In this document: in pieces, positions 33,986 through 42,642 of the stretch
How the letters are laid out: each line of letters opens with the position of its first letter
Position numbering within the stretch: position 1 is the first letter of the stretch
Assembly (NCBI RefSeq): GCF_002291145.1
Contig: NZ_NTGE01000222.1
Location: 27,880-91,879 of the forward strand
Source: Streptomyces sp. SA15
GTDB taxonomy: Bacteria; Actinomycetota; Actinomycetes; Streptomycetales; Streptomycetaceae
DNA length: 64,000 nt
Direction: 5' to 3'
Program-made: the position numbers and the translations under genes
The notes under the pieces: model-generated
What the model saw: only the letters and a program-made list of their open reading frames with translations
What the model was told of the DNA's origin: nothing
Databases searched by the model: none

Positions 33986-36364
33986 TCAGCGCCACTCGTA
34001 GCGGCGTCCGGCGACGGCCCTGAGCGTGGTCTCGCCGTCCTCCAGCAGGCCGCTGCGTACGGTCAGCCGGCGCGTCCGGGTGGCGGTGAGCGCGATGCGC
34101 GTGGGTTTTCCGTCCGCCCAGTCGATGTCGACGACGGCGCCGCCGCGGGCACGCAGCCCGCGGACCGACCCGTCCGGCCATGCGGCGGGCAGGGCGGGGA
34201 GGATCTCGATCACGTCGTGGTGGCTCTGCAGGAGCATCTCCACGATGCCGGACGTGGCGCCGAAGTTGCCGTCGATCTGGAACGGCGGGTGGGTGTCCCA
34301 GAGGTTGGGCAGGGTCGACGACTTGAGCTGTTCGCCGAGCATCTTGTGGGCGTGGTCGCCGTCGTGCAGCCGGGCCCAAAAGTTGATCTTCCAGGCCTTG
34401 GACCAGCCGGTGCCGCCGTCGCCACGGGCGTTCAGGGAGACCTTGGCGGCCTCGGCCCACTTGCTGCCGGGCTCGATCTGCCGTCCGGGATGCAGGGCGA
34501 ACAGGTGCGAGACGTGCCGGTGGTCGTCGGCCGCGTCGTCCAGGTCCTCCTTCCACTCCTGCAGCTGGCCCCAGGAGCCGATGCGCAGGCCGGGGTCCAG
34601 GTCCGCGAGGGCCTGTTCGACGCGCTGCCGGAAGTCAGGCGCGTCGCCGAGGACGCGGGCGGCTTCGAGGGTGTTGGTGAACAGGTCGTGCACGATCTGC
34701 TGGGACATGGCCGCGCCCGCGGTGAAGTCGCCGTGCTCGGGCGAGTAGCTGGGGGTGACGACCAGGGTGCCGTCGCGCGGGTCGGTGCGCAGGTTGGCGA
34801 GCCAGAACTCGGTGGCCTCCTTCATCACCGGGTAGGCGGTGGTGCGCAGGTAGTCGGTGGAGCCGCCGAAGCGGTAGTGCTCGTAGAGCTGCTGGGTGAG
34901 CCACGCCGCCGCCTCCGGGAACCAGAACGCGGTGGCCCAGTCGTGGACGCCCGTGAAGCCGTAGGGGTTGGTCTCGTTGTGCACGACCCAGCCGTTGGTG
35001 CCGAACATCTCCCGTGCCGTGCGGCGTCCGGGGGCGCGCAGGGCCTCGACGAAGCGGTCGTACGGGGCGGTGGTCTCGGCGAGATTGGCGGCCTCGGCGA
35101 GCCAGTAGTTCATCTGCAGGTTGATGTTGACGTGGTAGTCGGCGTTCCAGGGTGGCGTGGTGCTGTGGTTCCAGACGCCCTGGAGGTTGGCGGGCAGCGA
35201 GCCGGGGCGGGAGGAGGCGATGAGCAGGTAGCGGCCGTACTGGAAGTAGAGGGCTTCCAGGGCGCGGTCCGCCGCGCTCGCGCCGGCCGTGTACGAGGCG
35301 AGCAGCCGGTCGGTGGGGACGTCCGCCGGGAACGACTGGCCGAGGTCCAGGGCGACGCGGCGGAACAGGGCGCGGTGGTCGGCGATGTGCCGGGCGCGCA
35401 GGGAGTCGTAGTTGCGGCCCTTCGCCCGGTCGACGGCGCGGGTGACGGCGGCGTGCGGGTCGTCTCCGCGGTAGTCGGGGTAGGTGTCGGCGTAGTCCGT
35501 GCCGGCGGCCAGCACGAGCCAGGCACTGTCGGCTCCGGTGACGGTGATCGTGCCGTCGGCGTTCGAGGTCACGGTTCCGCCCGTGGTGCGGACCTGGACC
35601 TGGGCCTCGAAGCGGAGCTTGTTGTCCACGAGGGCGCCTCGTACGGTCAGGCGTCCGCCGGTCGCGGTGGTGGTGAAGTCCTTGCGGGGTGAGGTGTAGC
35701 GGAGGGTGAAGGCGACGCTGCCCGGGCGGTCGGCGGTGAGCCGTCCGACGATCACGCCGTCCGGGTGGGAGGCGAAGAACTCCCGTCGGTGGCGGACCTG
35801 TTGGTCGGTGTAGGCGACCGACGCCATGCCGTCGTCGAGGTTCAGGTCGCGGCGGTATCCGTCCGGCGCCGGTGCGGCGGGGAGGTCCAGGTGGAGGTCG
35901 CCGAAGGTCTGGTAGGCGCCGAAGCCGACGCGCGGCTGGCCCAGCCGGTCGGCGACGGCCTCCGGGTCGAGCCGCCGCTGTGCGTCGAGGTCGTCCTGCA
36001 CGGCGTCGATGGCTCCGGGGCGGGGCGCGCGCCAGTTGCCGTGGTCGTAGCCCTGCGCCGAGCCTGGGCCACCGGTCCACAGGGTCTTCTCGTTGAACTG
36101 CAGGCGTTCGGAGGCGAGGGTGCCGAAGACCATGGCGCCGAGCGCGCCGTTGCCGATGGGCAGCGCCTCACGCTCCCAGTCCGCCGCGGGCGCCGAGTAC
36201 CACAGCACCAGGGGCTTGAAGGCCCCTTCCGATACGTCCGAGGAATCTTGGATGGCAGCCTCGGCGGAACCGAGGGTCGAACCGCTCACGGCTAAGCCGC
36301 CTGCTCCAACTACCGCCGCTTTGAGTGTGGTTCTGCGAGAGATGTCCTGCGACTCGTGTGGCAT
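33986..36364 (-). CDS. GH95 alpha-L-fucosidase-type glycoside hydrolase, Tat-exported
   Basis: The 792-aa protein has a Tat signal (SRRTTLKAAVVGAGG). The GH95 N-terminal beta domain follows (LWYSAPAADWEREALPIGNG, LQFNEKTLWTGG) and then the catalytic (alpha/alpha)6 barrel. Visible catalytic elements are NINLQMNYW (the Asn pair), SPEHGDF (the acid Glu) and PPFQIDGNFG (Asp), by analogy with Bifidobacterium AfcA. It probably releases alpha-1,2-L-fucose or L-galactose from glycans outside the cell. The ATG at 36364 gives the Tat signal in the proper position. Confidence 0.92.
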   Translation of the reverse strand: MPHESQDISRRTTLKAAVVGAGGLAVSGSTLGSAEAAIQDSSDVSEGAFKPLVLWYSAPAADWEREALPIGNGALGAMVFGTLASERLQFNEKTLWTGGPGSAQGYDHGNWRAPRPGAIDAVQDDLDAQRRLDPEAVADRLGQPRVGFGAYQTFGDLHLDLPAAPAPDGYRRDLNLDDGMASVAYTDQQVRHRREFFASHPDGVIVGRLTADRPGSVAFTLRYTSPRKDFTTTATGGRLTVRGALVDNKLRFEAQVQVRTTGGTVTSNADGTITVTGADSAWLVLAAGTDYADTYPDYRGDDPHAAVTRAVDRAKGRNYDSLRARHIADHRALFRRVALDLGQSFPADVPTDRLLASYTAGASAADRALEALYFQYGRYLLIASSRPGSLPANLQGVWNHSTTPPWNADYHVNINLQMNYWLAEAANLAETTAPYDRFVEALRAPGRRTAREMFGTNGWVVHNETNPYGFTGVHDWATAFWFPEAAAWLTQQLYEHYRFGGSTDYLRTTAYPVMKEATEFWLANLRTDPRDGTLVVTPSYSPEHGDFTAGAAMSQQIVHDLFTNTLEAARVLGDAPDFRQRVEQALADLDPGLRIGSWGQLQEWKEDLDDAADDHRHVSHLFALHPGRQIEPGSKWAEAAKVSLNARGDGGTGWSKAWKINFWARLHDGDHAHKMLGEQLKSSTLPNLWDTHPPFQIDGNFGATSGIVEMLLQSHHDVIEILPALPAAWPDGSVRGLRARGGAVVDIDWADGKPTRIALTATRTRRLTVRSGLLEDGETTLRAVAGRRYEWR

Positions 36365-36418
36365 GCCCGGGACATTAAAGGTCCGATCACCGGGCGGCAA
36401 GAGTCATGACAAACCAAA

Positions 36419-36453
36419 GGCACCTCCGGACGAGCGAACGTCCGAAAGGTGCC
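36419..36453. terminator. Hairpin terminator
   Basis: GGCACCT (36419-36425) and AGGTGCC (36447-36453) enclose a shorter GGAC/GTCC stem. It lies downstream of the hypothetical gene ending at 36470 on the minus strand. Confidence 0.65.
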
Positions 36454-36469
36454 GGTGTGGCGAGGGTGG

Positions 36470-36967
36470 TCAGCCCTGCTGGAACAGTTCCGCCGGGAGC
36501 GGCTTCAGCAGCGCGTACAGATCGTCGGTGATCGGGCGGTCCCAGGCGGCGATGGTCACCAGGACGTTGTCGCTCCGGTCGAACTGCACGCAGGAGATCC
36601 GGCTCTCGGACAGTTTCAGGCGGCGCACGATCAGGAGGTTGTCGCCCTGCATCACCGGCATGTCCTCGGTGCCGACGACGGTGACGTCCTCGTCGTTCTC
36701 CAGGGCCAGCAGCAGCTGGCCCACCTCGAACGGGACCTCACCCTCGGCGACGTCACGGGCCGGGGAGCCCTCCGGCAGATTTCCGATGATCATGGCGGGG
36801 CCGCGGCCGCCGAACAGGTCGTACCGCAGGTACACGCCCTGGCAGGTGCCGTCCGGGGCGGGCAGCAGGCCCGCGCCCAGATTGCCCGGCCAGTCGCTCG
36901 GGTCCATGGCCAGTACGTCGAAGTCGGGCCCGGCGGGAGTGGCGCTGCGGCGGCGGAGGAACGACAT
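36470..36967 (-). CDS. Conserved hypothetical protein, 165 aa
   Basis: The protein starts MSFLRRRSATPAGPDFDVLA and continues with DPSDWPGNLGAGLLPAPDGT. It is soluble and beta-rich with an acidic middle (ENDEDVTVVGTEDMPVM). No domain is recognised; similar proteins occur widely in streptomycetes in my recollection. The ATG at 36967 is the only good start. It is flanked by a terminator on one side and the universal stress gene 110 bp upstream. Confidence 0.7.
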   Translation of the reverse strand: MSFLRRRSATPAGPDFDVLAMDPSDWPGNLGAGLLPAPDGTCQGVYLRYDLFGGRGPAMIIGNLPEGSPARDVAEGEVPFEVGQLLLALENDEDVTVVGTEDMPVMQGDNLLIVRRLKLSESRISCVQFDRSDNVLVTIAAWDRPITDDLYALLKPLPAELFQQG

Positions 36968-37077
36968 GCGGCCAATGGTACGTGCCCGGGCAGGGTGCGT
37001 GACGTGCGGGCGGCTCTTCGAGGTCAGGTGTATGGAACTGATGACAGTCCCGCCGGTATCCATCAGGTCAGGGCCTC

Positions 37078-37980
37078 TCACTCCTCCGGCGACGCCGGCG
37101 GCACCACCGCGATCGGGCTCGCGGCGTGCAGCAGTACGGCGTGGGTGACCGAGCCCAGCAGGCGGGCGGGGGCCAGCAAGCGCCGTCGGTGGCGGCCCAC
37201 GACGACCAGGTCGGCGTCCTTCGAGGCGGCGACCAGGTGGCCGGCCGCGTCGCCGGGGGCCACGTACGGGTCGATGCGGACGTCGGGGTGCCGGGCGCCG
37301 TGCGGGGCGAGGAAGCCCTCGGCGAGGGCCCGTGTCTCGCTCTCGACGGCGGCCTGGTCGATCATCGGCGGAACGAGTTCGCCGGGGGCCGCCCAGCTCA
37401 GGACCGGCCAGGGGTAGGCGGAGACGACCTGGAGACGCGCGCCGCGCAGGGCGGCCTCTTTGAAGGCGAAGGCGAGCGTGGCCTCGTCGGGACTGTCGAC
37501 CTTCAGGCCGACGACCACACGCGGCCCGGGCTCGATCGGCGCCTCGCCGTGCACCTCGCGCCCGGGGCGGGGCACCACGACCACGGGGCACTCGGCGTCG
37601 CGGGCGGCGGCCATGCCGTTGGAGCCGAGCAGCAGGCTGGCGAAGCCGCCGCGGCCCCGGGAGCCGAGCACCAACAGCTGGGCGGTGGCGCCCAGTTCGG
37701 GCAGCAGGGCGCCCGGCGCGCCCTCCAGGCCGACGTACTCGATCACCGGCCGGTCGGCGCGGTCCTCCAGGTAGGTGCGTACCTGGTCGAGCACCGGGTC
37801 GACGTCCGAGTCCGGCGGCCCGGCGTCCAGAGCTTCGGGCTGCGTCCAGGCGGCGTACTGCCGGACATGGACCGCCCGCAGCGGCGCCTCACGCCTGCGG
37901 GCGGCGTCGAACGCCCAGTCCAGGGCCCGCAGGCTGTCGTTCGAACCGTCGACGGCCGCGATCACCGGCAGGGTGCTCAT
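37078..37980 (-). CDS. Universal stress protein, two Usp domains
   Basis: The 300-aa protein has tandem UspA domains. Domain 1 (residues 1-145) has the ATP-binding GSRGRGGFASLLLGSNGMA and CPVVVV. Domain 2 (about 155-295) has the weaker VVGRHRRRLLAPARLLGSVT. VIAAVDGSNDSLRALDWA is the conserved first strand. Such proteins act in dormancy, hypoxia or nutrient stress. The start is ATG at 37980. The second domain's GxxG motif is degenerate, so perhaps only domain 1 binds ATP. Confidence 0.93.
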   Translation of the reverse strand: MSTLPVIAAVDGSNDSLRALDWAFDAARRREAPLRAVHVRQYAAWTQPEALDAGPPDSDVDPVLDQVRTYLEDRADRPVIEYVGLEGAPGALLPELGATAQLLVLGSRGRGGFASLLLGSNGMAAARDAECPVVVVPRPGREVHGEAPIEPGPRVVVGLKVDSPDEATLAFAFKEAALRGARLQVVSAYPWPVLSWAAPGELVPPMIDQAAVESETRALAEGFLAPHGARHPDVRIDPYVAPGDAAGHLVAASKDADLVVVGRHRRRLLAPARLLGSVTHAVLLHAASPIAVVPPASPEE

Positions 37981-38146
37981 GGGTTCCTCACCTCCGGAGT
38001 ACGACTTCGCGCTTCCTGGGGCCAGCCTTGCTCAGGCATCGGCCCCAGGACGGCGCTGGAGGTCGCGTGTCCGGAAAAACGGGCGGAACACCGCCGGATC
38101 GGCCCGCCGCATCGGCCCGCCGGATCACATGAGGTTCAGGTGAGGT

Positions 38147-38389
38147 TCAGGTGAGGTCGAACTCCCCTTCCCTCGCTCCCGACACGAACGCGCCCCACTC
38201 CGCGGGTGTGAAGATCAGGGAAGGGCTCTCGGGCCGGCCGCTGTTGCGCATCGCGATGAATCCCTCGACAAAGGCGATCTGGACATCTCCCAGGCCACGG
38301 CTGCTGGAGTGCCACTCGGCGTTGCTGAGGTCCAGCTCCGGCTTGTCCCAGCCCGTGAGCGGCTGCTGCTGGATGGTGCTCTCGGCCAC
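38147..38389 (-). CDS. DUF397 protein
   Basis: The 80-aa protein has the DUF397 pattern: LSNAEWHSSSRG near the start, FVEGFIAMRNS in the middle and LIFTPAEWGAFVSGAREGEF at the end. DUF397 partners normally sit beside an XRE/WhiJ-like regulator and modulate it. No such regulator is adjacent, so this is an orphan copy. The GTG at 38389 has GGGAGGAG upstream, better than the longer frame from 38458. Confidence 0.85.
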   Translation of the reverse strand: MAESTIQQQPLTGWDKPELDLSNAEWHSSSRGLGDVQIAFVEGFIAMRNSGRPESPSLIFTPAEWGAFVSGAREGEFDLT

Positions 38390-38472
38390 GTCCGTGCTCC
38401 TCCCGATTTCGTCGTCCGCGGCCAGCCTAGCGATCGGTTCGTGCCCCCAACAGGCCACGTGAGGGGGACCTT

Positions 38473-39639
38473 TCAGGAGTCAGGGGGTTCCGACCCGACG
38501 AGCCACATGGAGAAGAACTGCGATCCGCCGCCATAGGCGTGCCCGAGCACCCGCCGCGCCCCCTCCACCTGGTGTTCTCCGGCCTGTCCACGCACCTGGA
38601 GCGCGGCCTCGGCGAAGCGGATCATGCCGGAGGCGCCGATGGGGTTGGTCGACAGGACCCCGCCCGACATGTCGACGGGCAGGTCCCCGTGCAGTTCTGT
38701 CGCCCCGGACTCGGTGAGCTTCCAGCCCTCGCCCTCGTCGGCGAAGCCCAGGTTCTCCAGCCACATGGGCTCGTACCAGGAGAACGGCACGTACATCTCG
38801 ACGGCGTCGATCTCCCGGCGCGGGTCGACGATCCCGGCCTGCCGGTACACGTCGGCGGCGCAGTCCTGGCCGGCCTGCGGGGACACGGCGTCCTTGCCCG
38901 CGAAGAGGGTGGGTTCGCTGCGCATCGCGCCGCCGTGCATCCAGGCGGGCGGGCGGGGCGCACGGGCGGCGCCGGCCCGGTCGGTGAGGACCATCGCGCA
39001 GGCGCCGTCCGAGGAGGGGCAGGTCTCCGAGTAGCGGATCGGGTCCCAGAGCATGGGCGAGGCCTGGACCTTCTCCAGGGTGATGTCGTGCTCGTGGAGG
39101 TGCGCGTAGGGGTTCTTCAGCGCGTTGCGCCGGTCCTTGTACGCGACCAGGGAGCCGACCGTGTCGGGCGCGCCGCTGCGGCGCATGTACGCGCGCACGT
39201 GCGGGGCGAAGAAGCCGCCCGCCCCGGCGAGCAGGGGCTGCTGGAAGGGGATCGGCAGGGACAGGCCCCACATGGCGTTGGACTCGGACTGTTTCTCGAA
39301 GGCGAGGGTGAGCACGGTGCCGTGGACGCGGGCCGCGACCAGGCCCGCGGCGACCAGCGCGGTGGATCCGCCGACGGAGCCCGCCGTGTGGACCCGCAAC
39401 ATGGGCTTGCCCACCGCGCCCAGCGCGTCGGCCAGGTACAGCTCCGGCATCATGACGCCCTCGAAGAAGTCGGGCGCCTTGCCGATGACGACGGCGTCGA
39501 CATCCGCCCAGGTCAGCTCGGCGTCGTCGAGGGCCCGGCGGGCCGCCTCCCGGACGAGCCCGGCGATCGACACGTCCCGGCGCGCCGCGACGTGCTTGGT
39601 CTGGCCGATCCCTACGACGGCCACGGGCTCCTTGCTCAT
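38473..39639 (-). CDS. Thiolase-fold lipid-transfer protein (Ltp3-like)
   Basis: The 388-aa SCP-x-type thiolase begins VAVVGIGQTKHVAARRDVSI and ends HAYGGGSQFFSMWLVG. VHTAGSVGGSTALVAAGLVA occupies the nucleophile-elbow region with Ser rather than the usual Cys, as in aldolase-type Ltp proteins. It probably catalyses C-C bond cleavage or acyl transfer on acyl-CoA together with its neighbours. It is coupled to the next thiolase by an ATGA overlap. It is the last gene of a DUF35-thiolase-thiolase operon. Confidence 0.85.
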   Translation of the reverse strand: MSKEPVAVVGIGQTKHVAARRDVSIAGLVREAARRALDDAELTWADVDAVVIGKAPDFFEGVMMPELYLADALGAVGKPMLRVHTAGSVGGSTALVAAGLVAARVHGTVLTLAFEKQSESNAMWGLSLPIPFQQPLLAGAGGFFAPHVRAYMRRSGAPDTVGSLVAYKDRRNALKNPYAHLHEHDITLEKVQASPMLWDPIRYSETCPSSDGACAMVLTDRAGAARAPRPPAWMHGGAMRSEPTLFAGKDAVSPQAGQDCAADVYRQAGIVDPRREIDAVEMYVPFSWYEPMWLENLGFADEGEGWKLTESGATELHGDLPVDMSGGVLSTNPIGASGMIRFAEAALQVRGQAGEHQVEGARRVLGHAYGGGSQFFSMWLVGSEPPDS

Positions 39640-40685
39640 CGCGGATCCCCTTCGAGTACGGCGATCAGGTTCTGTTGCAGACAGGGGCCGGACGTGGCGT
39701 GGGCGAGCGCCCGGTCGGACTCCCCCCGGTGGATGCGAACGGCGGCCTCGCCGATGCGGATGAGCCCGGCGGCCATGACCGGGTTGGCGGCGAGCGCGCC
39801 GCCGGACGGGTTGACGCGGACACTGTCGTCCAGCCCGAGCGCCTTGCGCAGGACGACCTCCTGCGCGCTGAACGGCGCGTGCAGCTCGGCGGTGTCGACG
39901 GGCCGTTCGAAGGCGCCCGCCTTCTCGGCGGCCAGGCGGGTGGAGGGCGAGTCGGTCAGGTCGCGGACGCCGAGGCCGTGTGCCTCGATGCGGTGGTCGA
40001 TGCCGCGGATCCAGGCGGGCCGCGCGCACAGGTCCCGGGCCCGCTCCCCGGCCGCGAGGATCACGGCGGCGGCTCCGTCGCCGACGGGTGGGCAGTCGCC
40101 GGTGCGCAGCGGCCGTACGACGTACTCCCCGTGCGGCACCGAACCCCTCAGCTGCGCATGGGAGTTGGTGGACGCGGCTGCACGGCTGCGGGTGGCGACG
40201 GCGGCCAGCGCGGGCTCGTCCGTCTCGCCCGCGTCGATGAGCGCCTGCGCCTGGAGGGCGGCGAGGGCGACGGAGTCGGGCCACAGCGGGGCCACGTAGT
40301 ACGGGTCCAGCTGTCGCGTGAGGACATCGCGGACGGAGCCGGGTGACGACTTGCCGTAGGAGTACACCAGGGCGGTGTCCGCGTCGCCGGTCAGCAGCTT
40401 GGTCCACGCCTCGTACAGCGCCCACGCGCCGTCCATCTCGACGTGCGACTCGGAGATCGGCGGCCAGGCGCCCACTCCGTCGAGGGCGAGGGTGAAGGAG
40501 AAGGCGCGGCCGGCGAGGTAGTCGCTGGAGCCGGAGCAGGTGAAGCCGATGTCCGCGGTCTTCAGGCCGGTCCGGTCGAGCACGTCGTGCAGGACCGGCA
40601 TCAGCATCTCCACCTCGGAGAATTCCTCGCTGGTGCGCCGGTGGTCGGTCTGGGCGAAGGCCACCACGGCGATCTCTCGCGTCAC
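39636..40685 (-). CDS. Thiolase-fold lipid-transfer protein (Ltp4-like)
   Basis: The 349-aa second thiolase-like subunit begins MTREIAVVAFAQTDHRRTSE. FTCSGSSDYLAGRAFSFTLA contains the only candidate Cys of the nucleophile region. VNPSGGALAANPVMAAGLIR is the conserved thiolase C-terminal Gly motif. The start is GTG at 40685, overlapping the DUF35 stop (GTGA). The paired thiolases may form a heteromeric complex with the OB-fold protein, as known for steroid Ltp-ChsH2 systems. Confidence 0.85.
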   Translation of the reverse strand: MTREIAVVAFAQTDHRRTSEEFSEVEMLMPVLHDVLDRTGLKTADIGFTCSGSSDYLAGRAFSFTLALDGVGAWPPISESHVEMDGAWALYEAWTKLLTGDADTALVYSYGKSSPGSVRDVLTRQLDPYYVAPLWPDSVALAALQAQALIDAGETDEPALAAVATRSRAAASTNSHAQLRGSVPHGEYVVRPLRTGDCPPVGDGAAAVILAAGERARDLCARPAWIRGIDHRIEAHGLGVRDLTDSPSTRLAAEKAGAFERPVDTAELHAPFSAQEVVLRKALGLDDSVRVNPSGGALAANPVMAAGLIRIGEAAVRIHRGESDRALAHATSGPCLQQNLIAVLEGDPR

Positions 40686-41638
40686 AACAGCTCCCTGTAG
40701 GTGTCGTACTCCGCGTCCGGTTCGCCGGTGGGCCGGTAGTGGTCGGGGTAGCGGGCGCCTTCCGTCCAGACGGCTTCGACGCGCAGGCCCATGCGCACCT
40801 GGTCGTAGGGGATGCCGGCGATACGGCCGTGCAGGGCGAGGTCGGCGCCGTCGAGGGCGATGTGTGCGTAGACGTACGGCACCTCGATGTCGAGGTTCTT
40901 CGCCTTGATGTTGACGACGCAGTACGTGGTGACCGTGCCGCGCGGACCCACTTCGACCTGTTCCGATGTGGGCTGGCCACATGTGGGGCAGGCACCCCGC
41001 GGCGGGACGTACACCTTGCGGCAGGACGGACAGCGTTCGCCGACCATGCGCCGGTCGGCGAGTGCGTGGATGTAGGCGGACTGCGCCCGGCCGGGCGAGT
41101 AGGTGTAGTCGAGGCGGGCGTGGGCGACGATGCCGGTGACCGCGTCCGCGAACTCGCCGGTGTGGACCGTCGGTTCGGTCGGAGCTTCGTCGGTCTGCCG
41201 GGCGGCATACGGCTCGAAGCAGGCGATGTCTGTAATGGCGCCGGAGCGTTCCTGGGCCCAGCGGACGCGGACGCGCATGCCGGTGTGCACGGCGTCGGGG
41301 CCGGGGGCGTCCAGGGCGTGCAGGAGGGCGGTGTCCGCGCCGTCGAGGCGGACCAGGGCCCAGGCGAAGGGGGTGGTGAGGGGCTGGCCGCGGCGGGGTT
41401 CGTGGTTCCAGGCCCAGGTGGTGACCGTGCCGGTGGGGGCGACCTCGACCAGGTCGCGGATCTCCTCGGCGGTGACGGGGTCGTACTCGACGGGCGGGAC
41501 GAGGACGCGGCCGTCGCCGGTGCGCACGCCGAGGACGACGCGTTCGCGCAGGCCGGTGAGGAAGGCGCTCTGGACGGGGCCGAGGGAACGGGTGAAGGGG
41601 AACTCGACGACGAGCGGCGCTTTGAGGACTTCGGGCAT
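40682..41638 (-). CDS. Double OB-fold zinc-ribbon protein (DUF35/ChsH2-type)
   Basis: The 318-aa protein has an N-terminal OB-fold half and a C-terminal DUF35 half. The zinc ribbon between them is CPSCRKVYVPPRGACPTC, followed by the second OB domain (GTVTTYCVVNIKAKNLDIEV). DUF35 proteins bind thiolases or hydratases in steroid side-chain degradation and bring acyl-CoA substrates. It is first in the operon before the two thiolases. The length fits my memory of Rv3521. Confidence 0.88.
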   Translation of the reverse strand: MPEVLKAPLVVEFPFTRSLGPVQSAFLTGLRERVVLGVRTGDGRVLVPPVEYDPVTAEEIRDLVEVAPTGTVTTWAWNHEPRRGQPLTTPFAWALVRLDGADTALLHALDAPGPDAVHTGMRVRVRWAQERSGAITDIACFEPYAARQTDEAPTEPTVHTGEFADAVTGIVAHARLDYTYSPGRAQSAYIHALADRRMVGERCPSCRKVYVPPRGACPTCGQPTSEQVEVGPRGTVTTYCVVNIKAKNLDIEVPYVYAHIALDGADLALHGRIAGIPYDQVRMGLRVEAVWTEGARYPDHYRPTGEPDAEYDTYRELL

Positions 41639-41664
41639 CCCGGATGTCTCCTTCTGCGGCAGGG

Positions 41665-42465
41665 TCAGGCGCGCTTGTACTCGGGCGGTCGCTTCTCCGC
41701 GAAGGCGCGGGTGCCTTCCTTGGCGTCGGCGGTGTCGAAGATCGGCCAGCCCCGCTTCAGTTCGGCGGCGAGTCCGTCGGTCTCGGTCATCTCGGCGGTC
41801 TCGTACACCGAGGCCTTGACTGCCTCGACGGCCAGCGGGCCGCAGGTATTGATCCGTCCGGCGATCTCCAGGGCCTTGTCGAGTGCGGTGCCGTCGGGGA
41901 CGACATGGCCGATCAGGCCGATGTCCGCGGCCTCGCGGGCGCTGTAGGGGCGGCCGGTGAGCAGCATCTCCAGGGCGTGGGTGCGCGGGATCTGCCGCTG
42001 GAGGCGGACCGTGGAGCCGCCGATCGGGAAGAGGCCGCGCCTGACCTCGAACAGACCGAAGGTCGCGGACTCGCCCGCGACCCGGATGTCGGTGCCCTGG
42101 AGGATCTCCGTGCCGCCGGCGACGCAGTACCCCTCGACGGCGGCGATCACCGGTTTGCGGGGGCGGTGATGGCGCAGCATCGCCTTCCAGTGCAGGTCCG
42201 GGTCGGCCCTGAGGCGGCTACGGTGGTGCTCGCCCTCCATGCCGTTCCCGGCGAGGGCCTTGAGGTCCATGCCGGCGCAGAACGCGCCGCCCGCGCCGGT
42301 CAGCACGATCGAGCGGACCTCGTCGTCCTCGTCGGCCCGCACCCAGCCGTCGTAGAGGCCGACGAGCATCGACAGCGAGAGCGCGTTCTTCGCCTCCGGC
42401 CGGTTGAGCGTGAGCACCAGTGTGGCGCCCTCGCGCCGCACGGTGAGGTGTTCGGTGCCACTCAT
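41665..42465 (-). CDS. Enoyl-CoA hydratase (EchA19-like crotonase)
   Basis: The 266-aa crotonase has an oxyanion-hole FCAGMDLKAL and the catalytic region VAGGTEILQGTDIRVAGESATFGLFEVRRGLFPIGG. LTGAGGAFCAGMD and FAEKRPPEYKRA closely resemble mycobacterial EchA19, which hydrates sterol side-chain enoyl-CoA. The ATG at 42465 has GGGGAG upstream. It is divergent from the FadD19-like ligase with an operator between, and is followed by the DUF35-thiolase operon 26 bp on. Confidence 0.9.
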   Translation of the reverse strand: MSGTEHLTVRREGATLVLTLNRPEAKNALSLSMLVGLYDGWVRADEDDEVRSIVLTGAGGAFCAGMDLKALAGNGMEGEHHRSRLRADPDLHWKAMLRHHRPRKPVIAAVEGYCVAGGTEILQGTDIRVAGESATFGLFEVRRGLFPIGGSTVRLQRQIPRTHALEMLLTGRPYSAREAADIGLIGHVVPDGTALDKALEIAGRINTCGPLAVEAVKASVYETAEMTETDGLAAELKRGWPIFDTADAKEGTRAFAEKRPPEYKRA

Positions 42466-42530
42466 CGCCCATCTCCCCTCTGAAAGAACGAGAACAGGTT
42501 GCAGTAGGTGCCGGGGCACTTCAAGGGTTT

Positions 42531-42547
42531 TCTGACACAGAGTCAGA
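42531..42547. promoter_or_regulatory. 17-bp operator TCTGAC-N5-GTCAGA
   Basis: The inverted repeat lies in the 177-bp gap between the divergent crotonase and FadD19-like genes. The same architecture recurs at 50253-50269 before the nitronate-monooxygenase gene, including flanking TT and TT. It is typical of a TetR-family dimer site. Confidence 0.75.
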
Positions 42548-42642
42548 TTTCTTCGACGCGGACCCTTCACAGTTGCGCCCCCCTTTGCTCTGATGACCGC
42601 GAACCGACGGATGCCAGGCACGCCCCGGGGTCAGGAGGAGCG

